From Porphyromonadaceae bacterium (lineage in GTDB: Bacteria > Bacteroidota > Bacteroidia > Bacteroidales > Dysgonomonadaceae), in NCBI GenBank assembly GCA_022840285.1, contig JALHIE010000037.1, positions 1 to 29,203 on the forward strand: a DNA stretch of 29,203 nt. The letters run 5' to 3'. The notes under the pieces were generated by a model. The model made no database searches and had not been told where the DNA came from. It saw only the letters and a list, made by a program, of their open reading frames with translations. The position numbers were made by a program, and so were the translations under genes. Below, one piece after another: positions 8,607-15,629 of the stretch (positions within the stretch are counted from its first letter, which is position 1; every line of letters starts with the position of its first letter).

Positions 8607-10028
8607 ATGAAAACAATAAAATCCATTTTGGCATTAACCGGTTTTGGCCTTCTGGCCGCTTCCTGCAGCGATTTTCTCCAGGCCGACCTGAAAGGACAAT
8701 ATACATCGGAAAGCTTTTTCATATCTGAGGGGAATGCGATCGCGGCAACTACAGGTGTGTATAATTCGCTTTACGGTAGTACGCTGTGGATATTCGGCGA
8801 TGTAGCCTCAGATGACGCTGTCAAAGGCGGAAATGCCGGCGACCAGGCCGATATCAACGGCATAGACGATTTATCGGCAAAGGCAGATAACGGTGTTCTG
8901 AATACCTATTGGCAGAACACTTACGAAACGATAGCACGTGCCAATAACGTGATCGCTTACGTGCCCGATATTGAGATGGACGAAACACTCCAAAATCGTC
9001 TTGTAGCCGAAGCAAAATTTCTGAGGGCATATGCCTATTTTAACCTGGTAAATATTTTTGGGGAGATTCCTCTGAAGCTGGCTCCTCAGAATACCAGCGA
9101 AACCATTTATGTGGGACTGAGTGATGTCCCTGTCATATATGCACAGCTTGAAAATGACCTGCGCGAAGCAGAAGCCGATTTGCCGGCCTCCTACGACATG
9201 GATCAAGGCCGGGTAACAAAAGGTGCTGCCCTGGGATTGTTGGCAAAAGTGGCATTGTATCAGAAAAAATACGAAGAGAGCCTGAATCATATACAAACGT
9301 TGGAAAACCTGGGTAAATACGCTTTGGAGGATAACTATGAAGATCTGTTTAAAGCCGGTGCCGAAGATAGCCGTGAAGTTCTTTTTGGCATCCGTTACGT
9401 AGATAATGATCAGGTATCACTGGGCAATCATTTGAACGTATGGTTTGCTCCTTCCATGGAGGGAGGTTACTATTTCAATGCACCCACCCAGAGCTATGTA
9501 GATGCATTTACAGAAAAAACAGTTGACGGTCTGGACGATCCCCGTTTGGACATTTCCATAGGCCGTGATGGTAAACCCTGGTTCAACGATACTACTTATT
9601 CGGCTGCATGGTCAGAAGCGACCGGTTATCTGGTCAAAAAATACAACGAGGACATGATTCCGGGCAAGGCCAAAGCCCAATCGGTGATCCCGTACCACGC
9701 CATTCGCTATGCCGATATCCTGTTAATGAAAGCCGAGGCATTGAACGAAACAAACCAGACTCAGTCTGCCATTACGGAAGTGAACAAAGTCAGAAACAGA
9801 GTTCAGTTGTCTCCCCTGGTCTCGGCAAGCCAGTCTGTACTTCGCGAAATTATTCGGAACGAACGAAGGAAAGAACTGGGATTTGAATTCCATCGTTTCT
9901 TTGATCTTATGCGTTGGGGCAGGGAAGTGGCCGAAGCAGCCCTGGCTCCCAATCTCAAATGGACAGACCCCCGGTTCTATTTCCCCATACCGCAATCCGA
10001 GATTGATACTAACCATGCCATACAATAA
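8607..10028 (+). CDS. SusD-like glycan-binding outer-membrane lipoprotein
   Basis: This 473-aa lipoprotein has the lipobox LLAASC (Cys20), followed by the SusD N-terminal block (SDFLQADLKGQYTSESFF), a TPR-rich helical core (LVAEAKFLRAYAYFNLVNIF, KGAALGLLAKVALYQKKYEE), the RagB/SusD C-terminal blocks (YADILLMKAEALNE, IRNERRKELGFEFHRFFDLM) and the closing FPIPQSEIDTN. These lids cap the SusC barrel and capture oligosaccharides at the surface. It directly follows SusC in the same operon. Length is slightly short for the family but complete from lipobox to C-terminus. Confidence 0.96.
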   Translation: MKTIKSILALTGFGLLAASCSDFLQADLKGQYTSESFFISEGNAIAATTGVYNSLYGSTLWIFGDVASDDAVKGGNAGDQADINGIDDLSAKADNGVLNTYWQNTYETIARANNVIAYVPDIEMDETLQNRLVAEAKFLRAYAYFNLVNIFGEIPLKLAPQNTSETIYVGLSDVPVIYAQLENDLREAEADLPASYDMDQGRVTKGAALGLLAKVALYQKKYEESLNHIQTLENLGKYALEDNYEDLFKAGAEDSREVLFGIRYVDNDQVSLGNHLNVWFAPSMEGGYYFNAPTQSYVDAFTEKTVDGLDDPRLDISIGRDGKPWFNDTTYSAAWSEATGYLVKKYNEDMIPGKAKAQSVIPYHAIRYADILLMKAEALNETNQTQSAITEVNKVRNRVQLSPLVSASQSVLREIIRNERRKELGFEFHRFFDLMRWGREVAEAALAPNLKWTDPRFYFPIPQSEIDTNHAIQ

Positions 10029-10053
10029 TAATTACAATTTAAACTACACTATT

Positions 10054-11133
10054 ATGAAAAAAGTAAACTTAAAAAATGCTCTTATTGCATTGTTTGCATT
10101 CACACTGCTGACAGGCTCCTTTACCGCTTGCGATAAAGATGATCCTGTTGTAGAAGAAGCTGACAAAACTGAGCTTAGCGCACTTGTTGATGAATGCAAT
10201 ACGCTGTTGAATTCTCCTACCTTGTCTGCCGATTTTCCTGCCGATGCCATAACGGCCTTTACAACTGTGGTAAATGCCGCCAAAACAATTATCAACGATA
10301 AAGAAGCCACTCAGGCACAAGTAGATGCATTAGTGGTACAGCTGACTCAGGCAAAAGAAATATTTCTGGCGTCTGAATACGGATTAATTCCTGAAACTGC
10401 TCTTATCATGGGTATGACTTTTGATGAATCAGTGAGCAATAACAAATTCGAAACAGCAGGTAAGGGCTGGACTGCAGAGCTCACCATGGGGCCGTCTGAA
10501 ATATTTGGAGAGAATACAAATTTACCCAGTTTTAAGACAGGTAAAGCCGGTAATGCCATTTATTTTAGCAACGGGTCACACCTGAGAATTAACGATTATA
10601 CGGCCAACGATTTGTTGGGAAGTCAGTTGTCAATTTCGGCCTGGGTAAAACCCGATTCCACAAGAGCCGGTAATTACATTATGTCCTACAATTACTGGAA
10701 TTCCTGGAAATTCCAGCTGCAGGAACAAAACAAACCGTTCTTTACCATTCACACCAATGAAGACGGTTGGGTAGATGCAGACAACCAGATGGATTTCTCT
10801 GCTCCCAATGGTGAATGGAGCCATTTGGTAGTAACCCTGAACATGAACACCAAGAAACTGGTATTCTACGTGAACGGAGAAGAAACAATGGAATGGGATG
10901 AAACCACCAAGACAGGTCTTACCGGAACCGGTGCATTTAATTACGAAACTGTCTTGCCGTTAATGATAGGTGCATGTACAACATACGAAGAAGCTGATGC
11001 CAAATGGGATTGGGCCTGGTCCCGCACCCCTGATGGCTGGGACGGTTTTGTAGGGTTAATAGATGAACTGAAAATGTACAATATTGCATTGGATGCCGGA
11101 CAGGTAGCCAAATTGTACAACGATGAAAAATAA
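10054..11133 (+). CDS. SusE/F-position surface glycan-binding lipoprotein with FIVAR-like and LamG domains
   Basis: This 359-aa lipoprotein starts at ATG 10054; an upstream in-frame extension to 9883 would overlap SusD and hide the signal peptide, so it is rejected. The lipobox ends at Cys26 (LLTGSFTAC) and is followed by an acidic stretch (DKDDPVVEE) resembling the Bacteroides surface-lipoprotein export signal. Residues about 40-105 form a small helical FIVAR-like unit (ALVDECNTLLNS, KEATQAQVDALVVQLTQAK). The rest is a LamG/concanavalin-like jelly roll (LSISAWVKPDS, GEWSHLVVTLNMNTKKLVFY, DGFVGLIDELKMYNIALD). The position after SusCD and the domain type indicate a surface glycan-binding protein. 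It is the last gene of the operon. Confidence 0.85.
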   Translation: MKKVNLKNALIALFAFTLLTGSFTACDKDDPVVEEADKTELSALVDECNTLLNSPTLSADFPADAITAFTTVVNAAKTIINDKEATQAQVDALVVQLTQAKEIFLASEYGLIPETALIMGMTFDESVSNNKFETAGKGWTAELTMGPSEIFGENTNLPSFKTGKAGNAIYFSNGSHLRINDYTANDLLGSQLSISAWVKPDSTRAGNYIMSYNYWNSWKFQLQEQNKPFFTIHTNEDGWVDADNQMDFSAPNGEWSHLVVTLNMNTKKLVFYVNGEETMEWDETTKTGLTGTGAFNYETVLPLMIGACTTYEEADAKWDWAWSRTPDGWDGFVGLIDELKMYNIALDAGQVAKLYNDEK

Positions 11134-11167
11134 ACGATCTATTGCAGAATCGGTCGTTTATTGAAGG

Positions 11168-11200
11168 AAAAGGGGGTTGCCTTGCGGCAAGCCCCTTTTT
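11168..11200 (+). terminator. Rho-independent terminator of the PUL operon
   Basis: Arms AAAAGGGGGTTGCC and GGCAAGCCCCTTTTT flank a TTGC loop, with one internal G-G mismatch, ending in five Ts. A second, weaker stem (TAAACGA at the stop codon pairing with TCGTTTA) lies just before it. The right arm is also the left copy of a direct repeat described separately. Confidence 0.8.
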
Positions 11201-11282
11201 CGTCTACAGTTTCCACCAGGTGCTGCATGGTTGTCGTCAGCTCGTGCAAAGGCAATCCCCCTTTTTCGTCTGCAGTTTCCAC
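11192..11282. repeat. 25-bp direct repeat flanking an rRNA-like segment
   Basis: Copy 1 at 11192-11216 and copy 2 at 11258-11282 both run CCCCTTTTTCGTCT, one differing base (A or G), then CAGTTTCCAC: 24 of 25 identical, offset by 66 bases. Similarity extends leftwards (GGCAAGCCCC against GGCAATCCCC), so the right arm of the PUL terminator is part of the repeat. A 31-nt 16S rRNA-like sequence lies between the copies. Confidence 0.85.
11217..11247 (+). other. 31-nt segment matching conserved 16S rRNA sequence
   Basis: The sequence begins CAGGTGCTGCATGG and ends CAGCTCGTGC. From memory of Bacteroides 16S rRNA, this equals the universally conserved stretch near E. coli positions 1050-1080 over its whole length, and diverges on both sides. 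It is not an rRNA gene: no flanking 16S sequence is present. A match this long to one of the most conserved rRNA stretches is very unlikely by chance. Confidence 0.7.
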
Positions 11283-11516
11283 AATTGAGTGAAAATGCGT
11301 AGACATAGTGGTTTCCGCCAAAGCTTGCAACTGATACGTGTAAATTGAAACAGCAAATCTGTTGTTGAAGAAGATGTAGTCACTATTCTCCCTGAACAGC
11401 ACATTTTCTCCTTCACTGAATACGTGATACATTTTGTTCATAACTAAAATAATTATTGCCAAGGGCATAACTAAAGGCGGATGCCCCCGGTGGGTTTGTT
11501 ATTAGGTTTTAGGTTG

Positions 11517-11826
11517 ACCAGGTACGAAAACAGGGCCAAAGTGCGCCTGGTAGGCATGTTTTAAGCCCCACCAGGTACGAAAACAGGCCAAAAGTGCGCC
11601 TGGTGGGCATGTTTTAGGCCCCACCAGGTACGAAAACAGGCCTAAAGTGCGCCTGGTCATAAAATTCAAAGAACGTTTCTTTTGTTAATCACTTAATAAA
11701 TAGCGCTTTACAATATTATCACTTGGTTGCTAAAATGCACCAGGTACGAAAACAGGCCTAAAGTGCGCCTGGTGGGCATGTTTTAGGTCCCACCAAGTAC
11801 GAAAACAGGCCTAAAGTGCGCCTGGT
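11517..11826. repeat. REP/BIME-like array: five 35-bp palindromic units
   Basis: Units at 11517-11551, 11570-11604, 11623-11657, 11739-11773 and 11792-11826 each begin ACCAGGTACGAAAACAGG (the last reads ACCAAG) and end GTGCGCCTGGT, so the ends pair ACCAGG/CCTGGT. Units 1-3 and 4-5 are joined by 18-base linkers close to GGGCATGTTTTAGGCCCC (53-base period). The linker plus flanking ends makes a second hairpin, with CCTGGTGGGC pairing with GCCCCACCAGG around one bulge. An unrelated 81-bp spacer splits the array. The layout matches REP/BIME arrays mobilised by RAYT proteins, and a RAYT remnant lies alongside. Confidence 0.85.
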
Positions 11827-12068
11827 GCCTCAGCAGCTTCCCAAAGTTAGAGAATTTGAGGTAAGATTGAAAGTTAAATTGGAAATTTTAAGATTATTTC
11901 CCGATGCAGAAAATATTGAATTTTCCAATTAGATTTTGTAGAATTTTGTAAACTACAATATATGAATAAGTTGCAGAAATACTTTGGCACACGAAAGCCG
12001 ATTTCAGTATTTTCCATTTCAAAATTTCAGAATTTACAAATCTATTGATATACAAATAGATGCGAGAA

Positions 12069-12094
12069 TATTTTGGCACACGTGTGCCAAAATA
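12069..12094. repeat. 26-bp perfect palindrome centred on CACACGTGTG
   Basis: The left arm TATTTTGGCACAC (12069-12081) is the exact reverse complement of 12082-12094, with no loop. The half-site TTGGCACACG recurs on the plus strand at 11984 and 12181. A loopless palindrome with satellite half-sites suggests a binding site for a dimeric protein rather than a terminator. Confidence 0.8.
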
Positions 12095-12141
12095 GGCTAT
12101 TTCTCCAGACTGTCCGTACATTGGATGTTGATGACACTCTG

Positions 12142-12219
12142 ATGAAAAGAAAAAGAGGCATAGATGAGAACCTGTATTCATTGGCACACGTGAACATTTG
12201 CGGTCATTTTTCTTTTCAT
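12142..12219. repeat. 13-bp inverted repeat enclosing a TTGGCACACG copy
   Basis: ATGAAAAGAAAAA at 12142-12154 is exactly complementary to TTTTTCTTTTCAT at 12207-12219. The 52-base loop contains TTGGCACACGTG at 12181-12192. It is A/T-rich, so chance cannot be dismissed. Confidence 0.5.
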
Positions 12220-12331
12220 AAGAAGGAGTATGGTTTAGTTTGAATATATAGCAAAAGAGTAAACCAAACATCAGAGACAAACAACCTGCAGTATTAAATC
12301 ACAATGGCAAATCTGTTTTTTTATGATTTAT

Positions 12332-12363
12332 TTTGCTTGTTATCCTGAAATCATTTACTTTTG
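12332..12363 (+). promoter_or_regulatory. Promoter of the AbiE-type toxin-antitoxin operon
   Basis: TTTG at 12332-12335, a 20-base gap, then TACTTTTG at 12356-12363. This fits the Bacteroides primary sigma consensus TTTG-N19-21-TAnnTTTG. It places the transcript start near 12370 and so rules out the TTG at 12361 as the start codon, supporting ATG 12403. Confidence 0.75.
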
Positions 12364-12402
12364 CAGGTAGAAATATTTGCAAAAACTTTCTACTTGGATG
12401 CT

Positions 12403-13008
12403 ATGCGAATTATAGATGACATAGAGCAACAAATACAACAAAGCGAGGCTGGGACTTTGTTCTTTGTATCAGACTTTGCAAAGACAGGTAATGATGTCTT
12501 TATAAGTCGTGTCCTGTCTGAATTTGCTGATAAGGGATTGCTGTGCCGTTTGGCAAAAGGGGTTTATTATAAACCGATAGAGACACGATATGGAATTCTC
12601 TATCCAGATGTAGTTGACATCGTGAAAGCGATAGCACGACGGGACAATGCACAGGTGCTGCCGACAGGGGAGGCTGCTCAGAACATGCTTGGACTCTCTA
12701 CGCAGGTTCCCATGAATTATGTGTATCTGACCTCTGGTTCTGCACGTAAGATTGAGGTTGGCCCGAGAACGGTCACGTTCAAACGTTGCGTTCCTAAGAA
12801 CTTCGCTGTCAAAAATGAATTTCTGGCCGTTCTTATTCAAGCAATGAAGTCCATTGGCGAAGACAGGATGACAGATCAGCATAGGACTATAATCAAAGGA
12901 CTACTTCAGCAGAACCTGCCCATTGAAACATTTGAGCAGGACTTGAAGGTAGCTCCCATCTGGGTAAGGAAAACCATTTGGAATATCGCAAAGGAGATTG
13001 AAAAATGA
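12403..13008 (+). CDS. AbiEi-like antitoxin (DUF6088-type), type IV toxin-antitoxin
   Basis: This product is 201 aa from ATG 12403. An N-terminal winged-helix-like region (GTLFFVSDFAKTGNDVFISR, VLSEFADKGLLCRLAKGVYY) is followed by the block DVVDIVKAIARRDNAQVLPT and a C-terminal domain with YLTSGSARKIEVGPRTVTFK. This matches the AbiEi/DUF6088 antitoxin arrangement: N-terminal wHTH for promoter binding plus a domain that counters the toxin. Its last codons overlap the start of the downstream AbiEii-like toxin gene at ATGA, the usual type IV coupling. Autorepression through the wHTH is known in the family and inferred here. Such pairs give abortive infection or stabilise mobile DNA. Confidence 0.85.
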   Translation: MRIIDDIEQQIQQSEAGTLFFVSDFAKTGNDVFISRVLSEFADKGLLCRLAKGVYYKPIETRYGILYPDVVDIVKAIARRDNAQVLPTGEAAQNMLGLSTQVPMNYVYLTSGSARKIEVGPRTVTFKRCVPKNFAVKNEFLAVLIQAMKSIGEDRMTDQHRTIIKGLLQQNLPIETFEQDLKVAPIWVRKTIWNIAKEIEK

Positions 13009-14015
13009 CAAAGTGGATAGACAGAGAACTGCTGGAACGGAGAGTGATCCTCCAGCAGGCTGCAGGCCAGGAACATCTTCCAGAGTATGCAGTTGAGAAA
13101 GATTGGTGGGTGAGTATGACCTTGAAAGCTCTCTTCAAGACGTCTTGTAAGGATTTCTTAGAGTTCAAAGGTGGAACGTCATTGAGTAAGGGCTGGCATC
13201 TGATAGACCGCTTTTCGGAAGACATTGACGTTGCTCTGAACTACCGTTTCTTCGTACCTCAACTGGACAACAATACCCAGCTGAAGAATCTCCGCAAGAG
13301 GAGCCGCAAGTTCATTGTTGATGCTCTTGCGGAAGATCTGGATGCACAGATGAAAGCGCTTGGCCTTTCCGGTTATGAAGTGAAGCCCGAGATTGCAGAT
13401 GAAGCGGGTAATCCCATTTCATCTGACGCGGATCCTACGGTGGTTTATGTCAATTATCCTTCTGTATCATCTGATAGTTCTCAATATGTTCCATCAAGAG
13501 TAAAGATTGAAATCAGTTGTCTTTCGATGGATGAGCCGTTTGAGATGCGGACCATCAGTTCCATTATCAGCGAGCATTTCCCGGAAGATGACGACGCAAC
13601 CGAATGTACTATACCTGTAGTCCTGCCGTCAAGGACATTTCTGGAAAAGGCATTTTTGCTGAATGAGGAGTTCCAGAAGCCTGAACCGAGAAGTTTGAGG
13701 ATGACACGACATCTGTATGACCTGGAGAAACTGATGGATACGGACTTCGGAAAGTTGGCACTCTCGGATATGGAACTCTATGGCCGAATCGTCGAGCACC
13801 GTCGCAAGTTCTATCATGTCGGATACGCAGACTATGACAAAGATTATCCAGAAGCCATTGAATTCATACCTCCCGAGAGGTGTATCAAACAATGGGAAGC
13901 TGACTATGCCGAGATGCAGGAGCACTTCGTGTACGGAAAGCATCTTTCCTTTGATAATCTACTCAAACGAATCTCAGAACTGCAAGATAGATTCCGTACA
14001 TTAGGTCAGGAATAA
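13005..14015 (+). CDS. AbiEii/AbiGii-family nucleotidyltransferase toxin
   Basis: This 336-aa protein has the AbiEii/DUF1814 nucleotidyltransferase core: YAVEKDWWV (28-36), FKGGTSLSKGW (54-64, the G-T-S nucleotide-binding loop) and RFSEDIDVAL (69-78), with metal-binding acids Asp73 and Asp75. A later YVPSRVKIEISC carries the third-strand acid region, and TFLEKAFLLNEEF is also typical of the family. AbiEii-like toxins are GTP-binding nucleotidyltransferases; some members modify tRNA. It overlaps the antitoxin gene by four bases. A 7-bp stem (AATAAGG/CCTTATT) spans its stop codon at 14011-14030 and could be a weak terminator, though it lacks a clear T-tract. Confidence 0.9.
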   Translation: MTKWIDRELLERRVILQQAAGQEHLPEYAVEKDWWVSMTLKALFKTSCKDFLEFKGGTSLSKGWHLIDRFSEDIDVALNYRFFVPQLDNNTQLKNLRKRSRKFIVDALAEDLDAQMKALGLSGYEVKPEIADEAGNPISSDADPTVVYVNYPSVSSDSSQYVPSRVKIEISCLSMDEPFEMRTISSIISEHFPEDDDATECTIPVVLPSRTFLEKAFLLNEEFQKPEPRSLRMTRHLYDLEKLMDTDFGKLALSDMELYGRIVEHRRKFYHVGYADYDKDYPEAIEFIPPERCIKQWEADYAEMQEHFVYGKHLSFDNLLKRISELQDRFRTLGQE

Positions 14016-14030
14016 GGATTCAGCCTTATT

Positions 14031-14717
14031 CAATACCCTCCGCTCGCTCCAGGCGGCTCAAAGGATGCTCTCCTGGTCGAAGTCTGAGAACCGCTCTCCA
14101 TCTGCTGTTTCTTTTCCCGCTTTCTCTGACGTGCCTGTCTGTTGTCTGAACTGGCAGGTAGGCGAGGGGAGACGCTGGCTTGACACTGACGGCATCTGTT
14201 ATTGTCCGTTCCTTTGGGCAGCGGCTTTTCACTGGGAAGCCTTTGGTTGGGATGGGACTGGTCCATGCCGTTCTTCATCACGCTATGCCTGTGTCTATGG
14301 CTGTATGTTCACGAGTATGTCTCCGTTTTGTCCTTCTTGGCACATTCGACTGCCGAAGCGGCAAGGCTGATGTTCTGTGCGCGTCCTTTCTGGAACTCTG
14401 GGCCACTTTCTGACCCGCTCAGTCTGACTGCTCTTTCCGTGTTCCCGAATTAACCTCTTTCACTCTGCCTGTTTTCCGGGCGAAGCATTTGAATACTGTT
14501 TACCGCTACAAAGTTGGGGCGCAGCGCACCTTCGTGCTCCGGGACGACCTCACGGTCTCTGGCCAATGACGTGAAACGGAAATCTTCCTTTTTCTTTTCA
14601 TCCGAATTCCGTCGAAAACAAAACGAGTATTTGCGCCTCAGTCCATGGCTTGCCCTATGCCTGCACCCCGTTACCTGTACCGTTAATCAATTCAATAACT
14701 TCTAAAAACAGACAAAG
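14031..14717. other. Gene-free leader region upstream of ssb
   Basis: About 690 bp with no frame that looks like a real protein: overlapping short frames on both strands have skewed composition (Ser/Arg/Pro-rich on minus, Cys/Ser/Leu/Trp-rich on plus). Small hairpins occur near the 3' end, for example GACC-TCAC-GGTC at about 14547-14558 and a GCGCAGCGC palindrome at about 14518. Base composition is more GC-rich than the PUL. It could be a structured 5' leader for ssb, a decayed gene or a small RNA; no choice is supported. Confidence 0.45.
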
Positions 14718-15083
14718 ATGAAAAAGTTCGAAAACACTTTCGCAGTATCAGGTTTCGTGGGTCGTGACGCAGAGATCCGCCAGTTCGCAAATACCAGCGT
14801 AGCACGCTTCTCTCTGGCAGTCGGCCGCACCGAGAAGAGCGGTGACGAGAGCACCCGCATTTCAGCCTTCATGAACATCGAGGCATGGCGCAAGAATGAG
14901 AAGGCCGAGTCCTTTGACATCCTGACCAAGGGCTCCCTCATCACAGTGGAGGGGCACTTCAAGCCCGAGGAATGGACTGATGCCGACGGTGTCAAGCACA
15001 ACCGCGTCATCCTTGTTGCCACCCGTTTCTACCCGGTAGCGGACAAGGAACAGAAAGCGGAGAAACAGGAGAAGGAGAGCTAA
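14718..15083 (+). CDS. ssb: Single-stranded DNA-binding protein, mobile-element type
   Basis: This 121-aa protein has an SSB OB-fold (residues about 4-105): FAVSGFVGRDAEIRQFANTS, VARFSLAVGR, FMNIEAWRKNEKAES, KGSLITVEGHFKPEEW and HNRVILVATRF. The tail KEQKAEKQEKES is short, charged and lacks the DDDIPF-like tip of housekeeping SSBs. It is typical of the compact SSBs carried by Bacteroidales conjugative and mobilizable elements, which protect transferred single strands. The gene stands alone, ahead of a small hairpin terminator and a long repeat-rich non-coding stretch. Confidence 0.9.
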   Translation: MKKFENTFAVSGFVGRDAEIRQFANTSVARFSLAVGRTEKSGDESTRISAFMNIEAWRKNEKAESFDILTKGSLITVEGHFKPEEWTDADGVKHNRVILVATRFYPVADKEQKAEKQEKES

Positions 15084-15111
15084 GCCTTCTCTTCCGTTGA
15101 CACTTCAGGAG

Positions 15112-15137
15112 AGCGACCTTCGGGCCGCTTTTCTTTC
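15112..15137 (+). terminator. Probable ssb terminator
   Basis: AGCGACC-TTCG-GGCCGCT forms a 7-bp stem with one A-C mismatch and a stable TTCG tetraloop, followed by TTTCTTTCC, 28 bases after the ssb stop codon. Confidence 0.6.
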
Positions 15138-15230
15138 CATCTCTGCCTTCAGATATGCTTATGTCCGCTAAATCTATAAGTTTTCATAGTGGGATTCACA
15201 CGGTAATCCCCAACATTTGAGTCCTATCTT

Positions 15231-15261
15231 TTTGTAAACTCAATGGAAAGGACTAATTTTG
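15231..15261 (+). promoter_or_regulatory. Near-perfect Bacteroides promoter facing a non-coding stretch
   Basis: TTTG at 15231-15234, exactly 19 bases, then TAATTTTG at 15254-15261: a full match to the TTTG-N19-21-TAnnTTTG consensus. Transcription should start near 15268 and run right into a stretch without convincing genes. A small stem (GGGATT pairing with AATCCC at 15191-15210) lies upstream. Confidence 0.65.
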
Positions 15262-15359
15262 TATGATTAACTGATAATTGGCGAACCCTCTCAGGCCCCA
15301 GCCATTTGATATTTTTAAAATTTTGTCATGTGCTTAAGAAAAAAATGATATATTTATAA

Positions 15360-15420
15360 ATTCAAGTTTCGCATGTTCCAGGATAATGTTGTTCCGGGCT
15401 CTTCAAGGCGAAACTTGAAT
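15360..15420. repeat. 13-bp perfect inverted repeat with 35-base loop
   Basis: ATTCAAGTTTCGC (15360-15372) pairs exactly with GCGAAACTTGAAT (15408-15420), and imperfect A/T pairing extends the stem outward. Its GAAACTT core recurs in the palindrome at 15492-15519, suggesting related sites. Confidence 0.7.
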
Positions 15421-15491
15421 AAATAATATCCTTTTCTGACCCCCACCTGCTTCCTCCCCTTCAAGGAAGGACCCGGTTGCGAGCGGCTGAA

Positions 15492-15526
15492 ACTGAAGTT
15501 TCACATGTGAAACTTCAGTGTTTTTT
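15492..15526 (+). terminator. 28-bp perfect palindrome followed by T6
   Basis: ACTGAAGTTTCACA (15492-15505) is the exact reverse complement of 15506-15519, then TG and TTTTTT (15521-15526... first T at 15519). The long stem plus T-tract reads as a strong terminator on the plus strand; as a loopless palindrome with a CACATGTG centre it could also be a protein-binding site. Confidence 0.6.
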
Positions 15527-15629
15527 GGCTCACCCGAAAAAGTATGGGGTTTCACCGCGGACGTGTTGCCATACTTGCGGCTTGAACGGGTAGCGGAATG
15601 CATGCGGTAGATCTCTTCCGTCCGTATTG

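Larger units (their letters stand above)
11139..11441 (-). pseudogene. Truncated RAYT / Y1-transposase remnant
   Basis: From Met at 11441 the minus strand encodes MNKMYHVFSEGENVLFREN and then ALAETTMSTHFHSIVET. This resembles the N-terminus of REP-associated tyrosine transposases (IS200-like Y1 family): a short beta segment and the HxH metal-binding pair (HFH) after a Met-Ser-x-His run. Full proteins are well over 150 aa and carry the catalytic Tyr downstream. Here similarity stops at about 11283, and the frame continues for ~48 residues through the direct repeats, the rRNA-like segment and the PUL terminator. There is no catalytic Tyr region, so it is a dead remnant. The REP-like array just upstream of it (11517-11826) fits a RAYT/REP partnership. 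Confidence 0.6.
11827..12331. other. AT-rich gene-free stretch with TTGGCACACG motifs and inverted repeats
   Basis: No convincing coding frame; the one long minus-strand frame here (11894-12280) has low-complexity, unrecognisable product. The stretch holds three copies of TTGGCACACG (starting at 11984, 12073 and 12181), one palindrome and one long-loop inverted repeat listed separately. It lies between the REP array and the promoter of the toxin-antitoxin pair and may include the border of the mobile region. Confidence 0.6.
15268..15526 (+). ncRNA. Candidate small RNA of about 260 nt
   Basis: A consensus promoter just upstream and a perfect palindrome followed by six Ts at 15492-15526 bound a transcript with no convincing reading frame. 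Inside it lies a 13-bp perfect stem with a 35-base loop (15360-15420). No known RNA family was recognised. The claim rests on promoter, hairpin and terminator-like end only; the transcript could equally be a long leader for something downstream. Confidence 0.4.

Noticed and set aside
9883..10053. Upstream extension of the glycan-binding lipoprotein
   Set aside because: It would overlap SusD by 146 bases and bury the lipoprotein signal peptide that begins at ATG 10054.
11217..11247. 16S rRNA gene
   Set aside because: Only 31 bases match; flanking sequence is a transposase remnant and direct repeats.
11517..11826. CRISPR array suggested by regular 35-bp repeats
   Set aside because: The intervening 18-base linkers are nearly identical to each other rather than unique spacers, the repeats are split by an unrelated 81-bp gap, and there are no cas genes. 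REP-like fits better.
12181..12200. Sigma-54 promoter (TGGCAC followed by TTTGC)
   Set aside because: The two elements are about five bases too far apart, and the same motif appears in a palindrome, which points to another role.
12361..12402. TTG start for the AbiEi-like gene
   Set aside because: The TTG lies within the predicted -7 box, upstream of the expected transcript start; ATG 12403 is preferred.
14065..14413. Overlapping short plus-strand frames upstream of ssb
   Set aside because: Three overlapping frames with skewed Cys/Ser/Leu composition, no promoter box and no recognisable domain.
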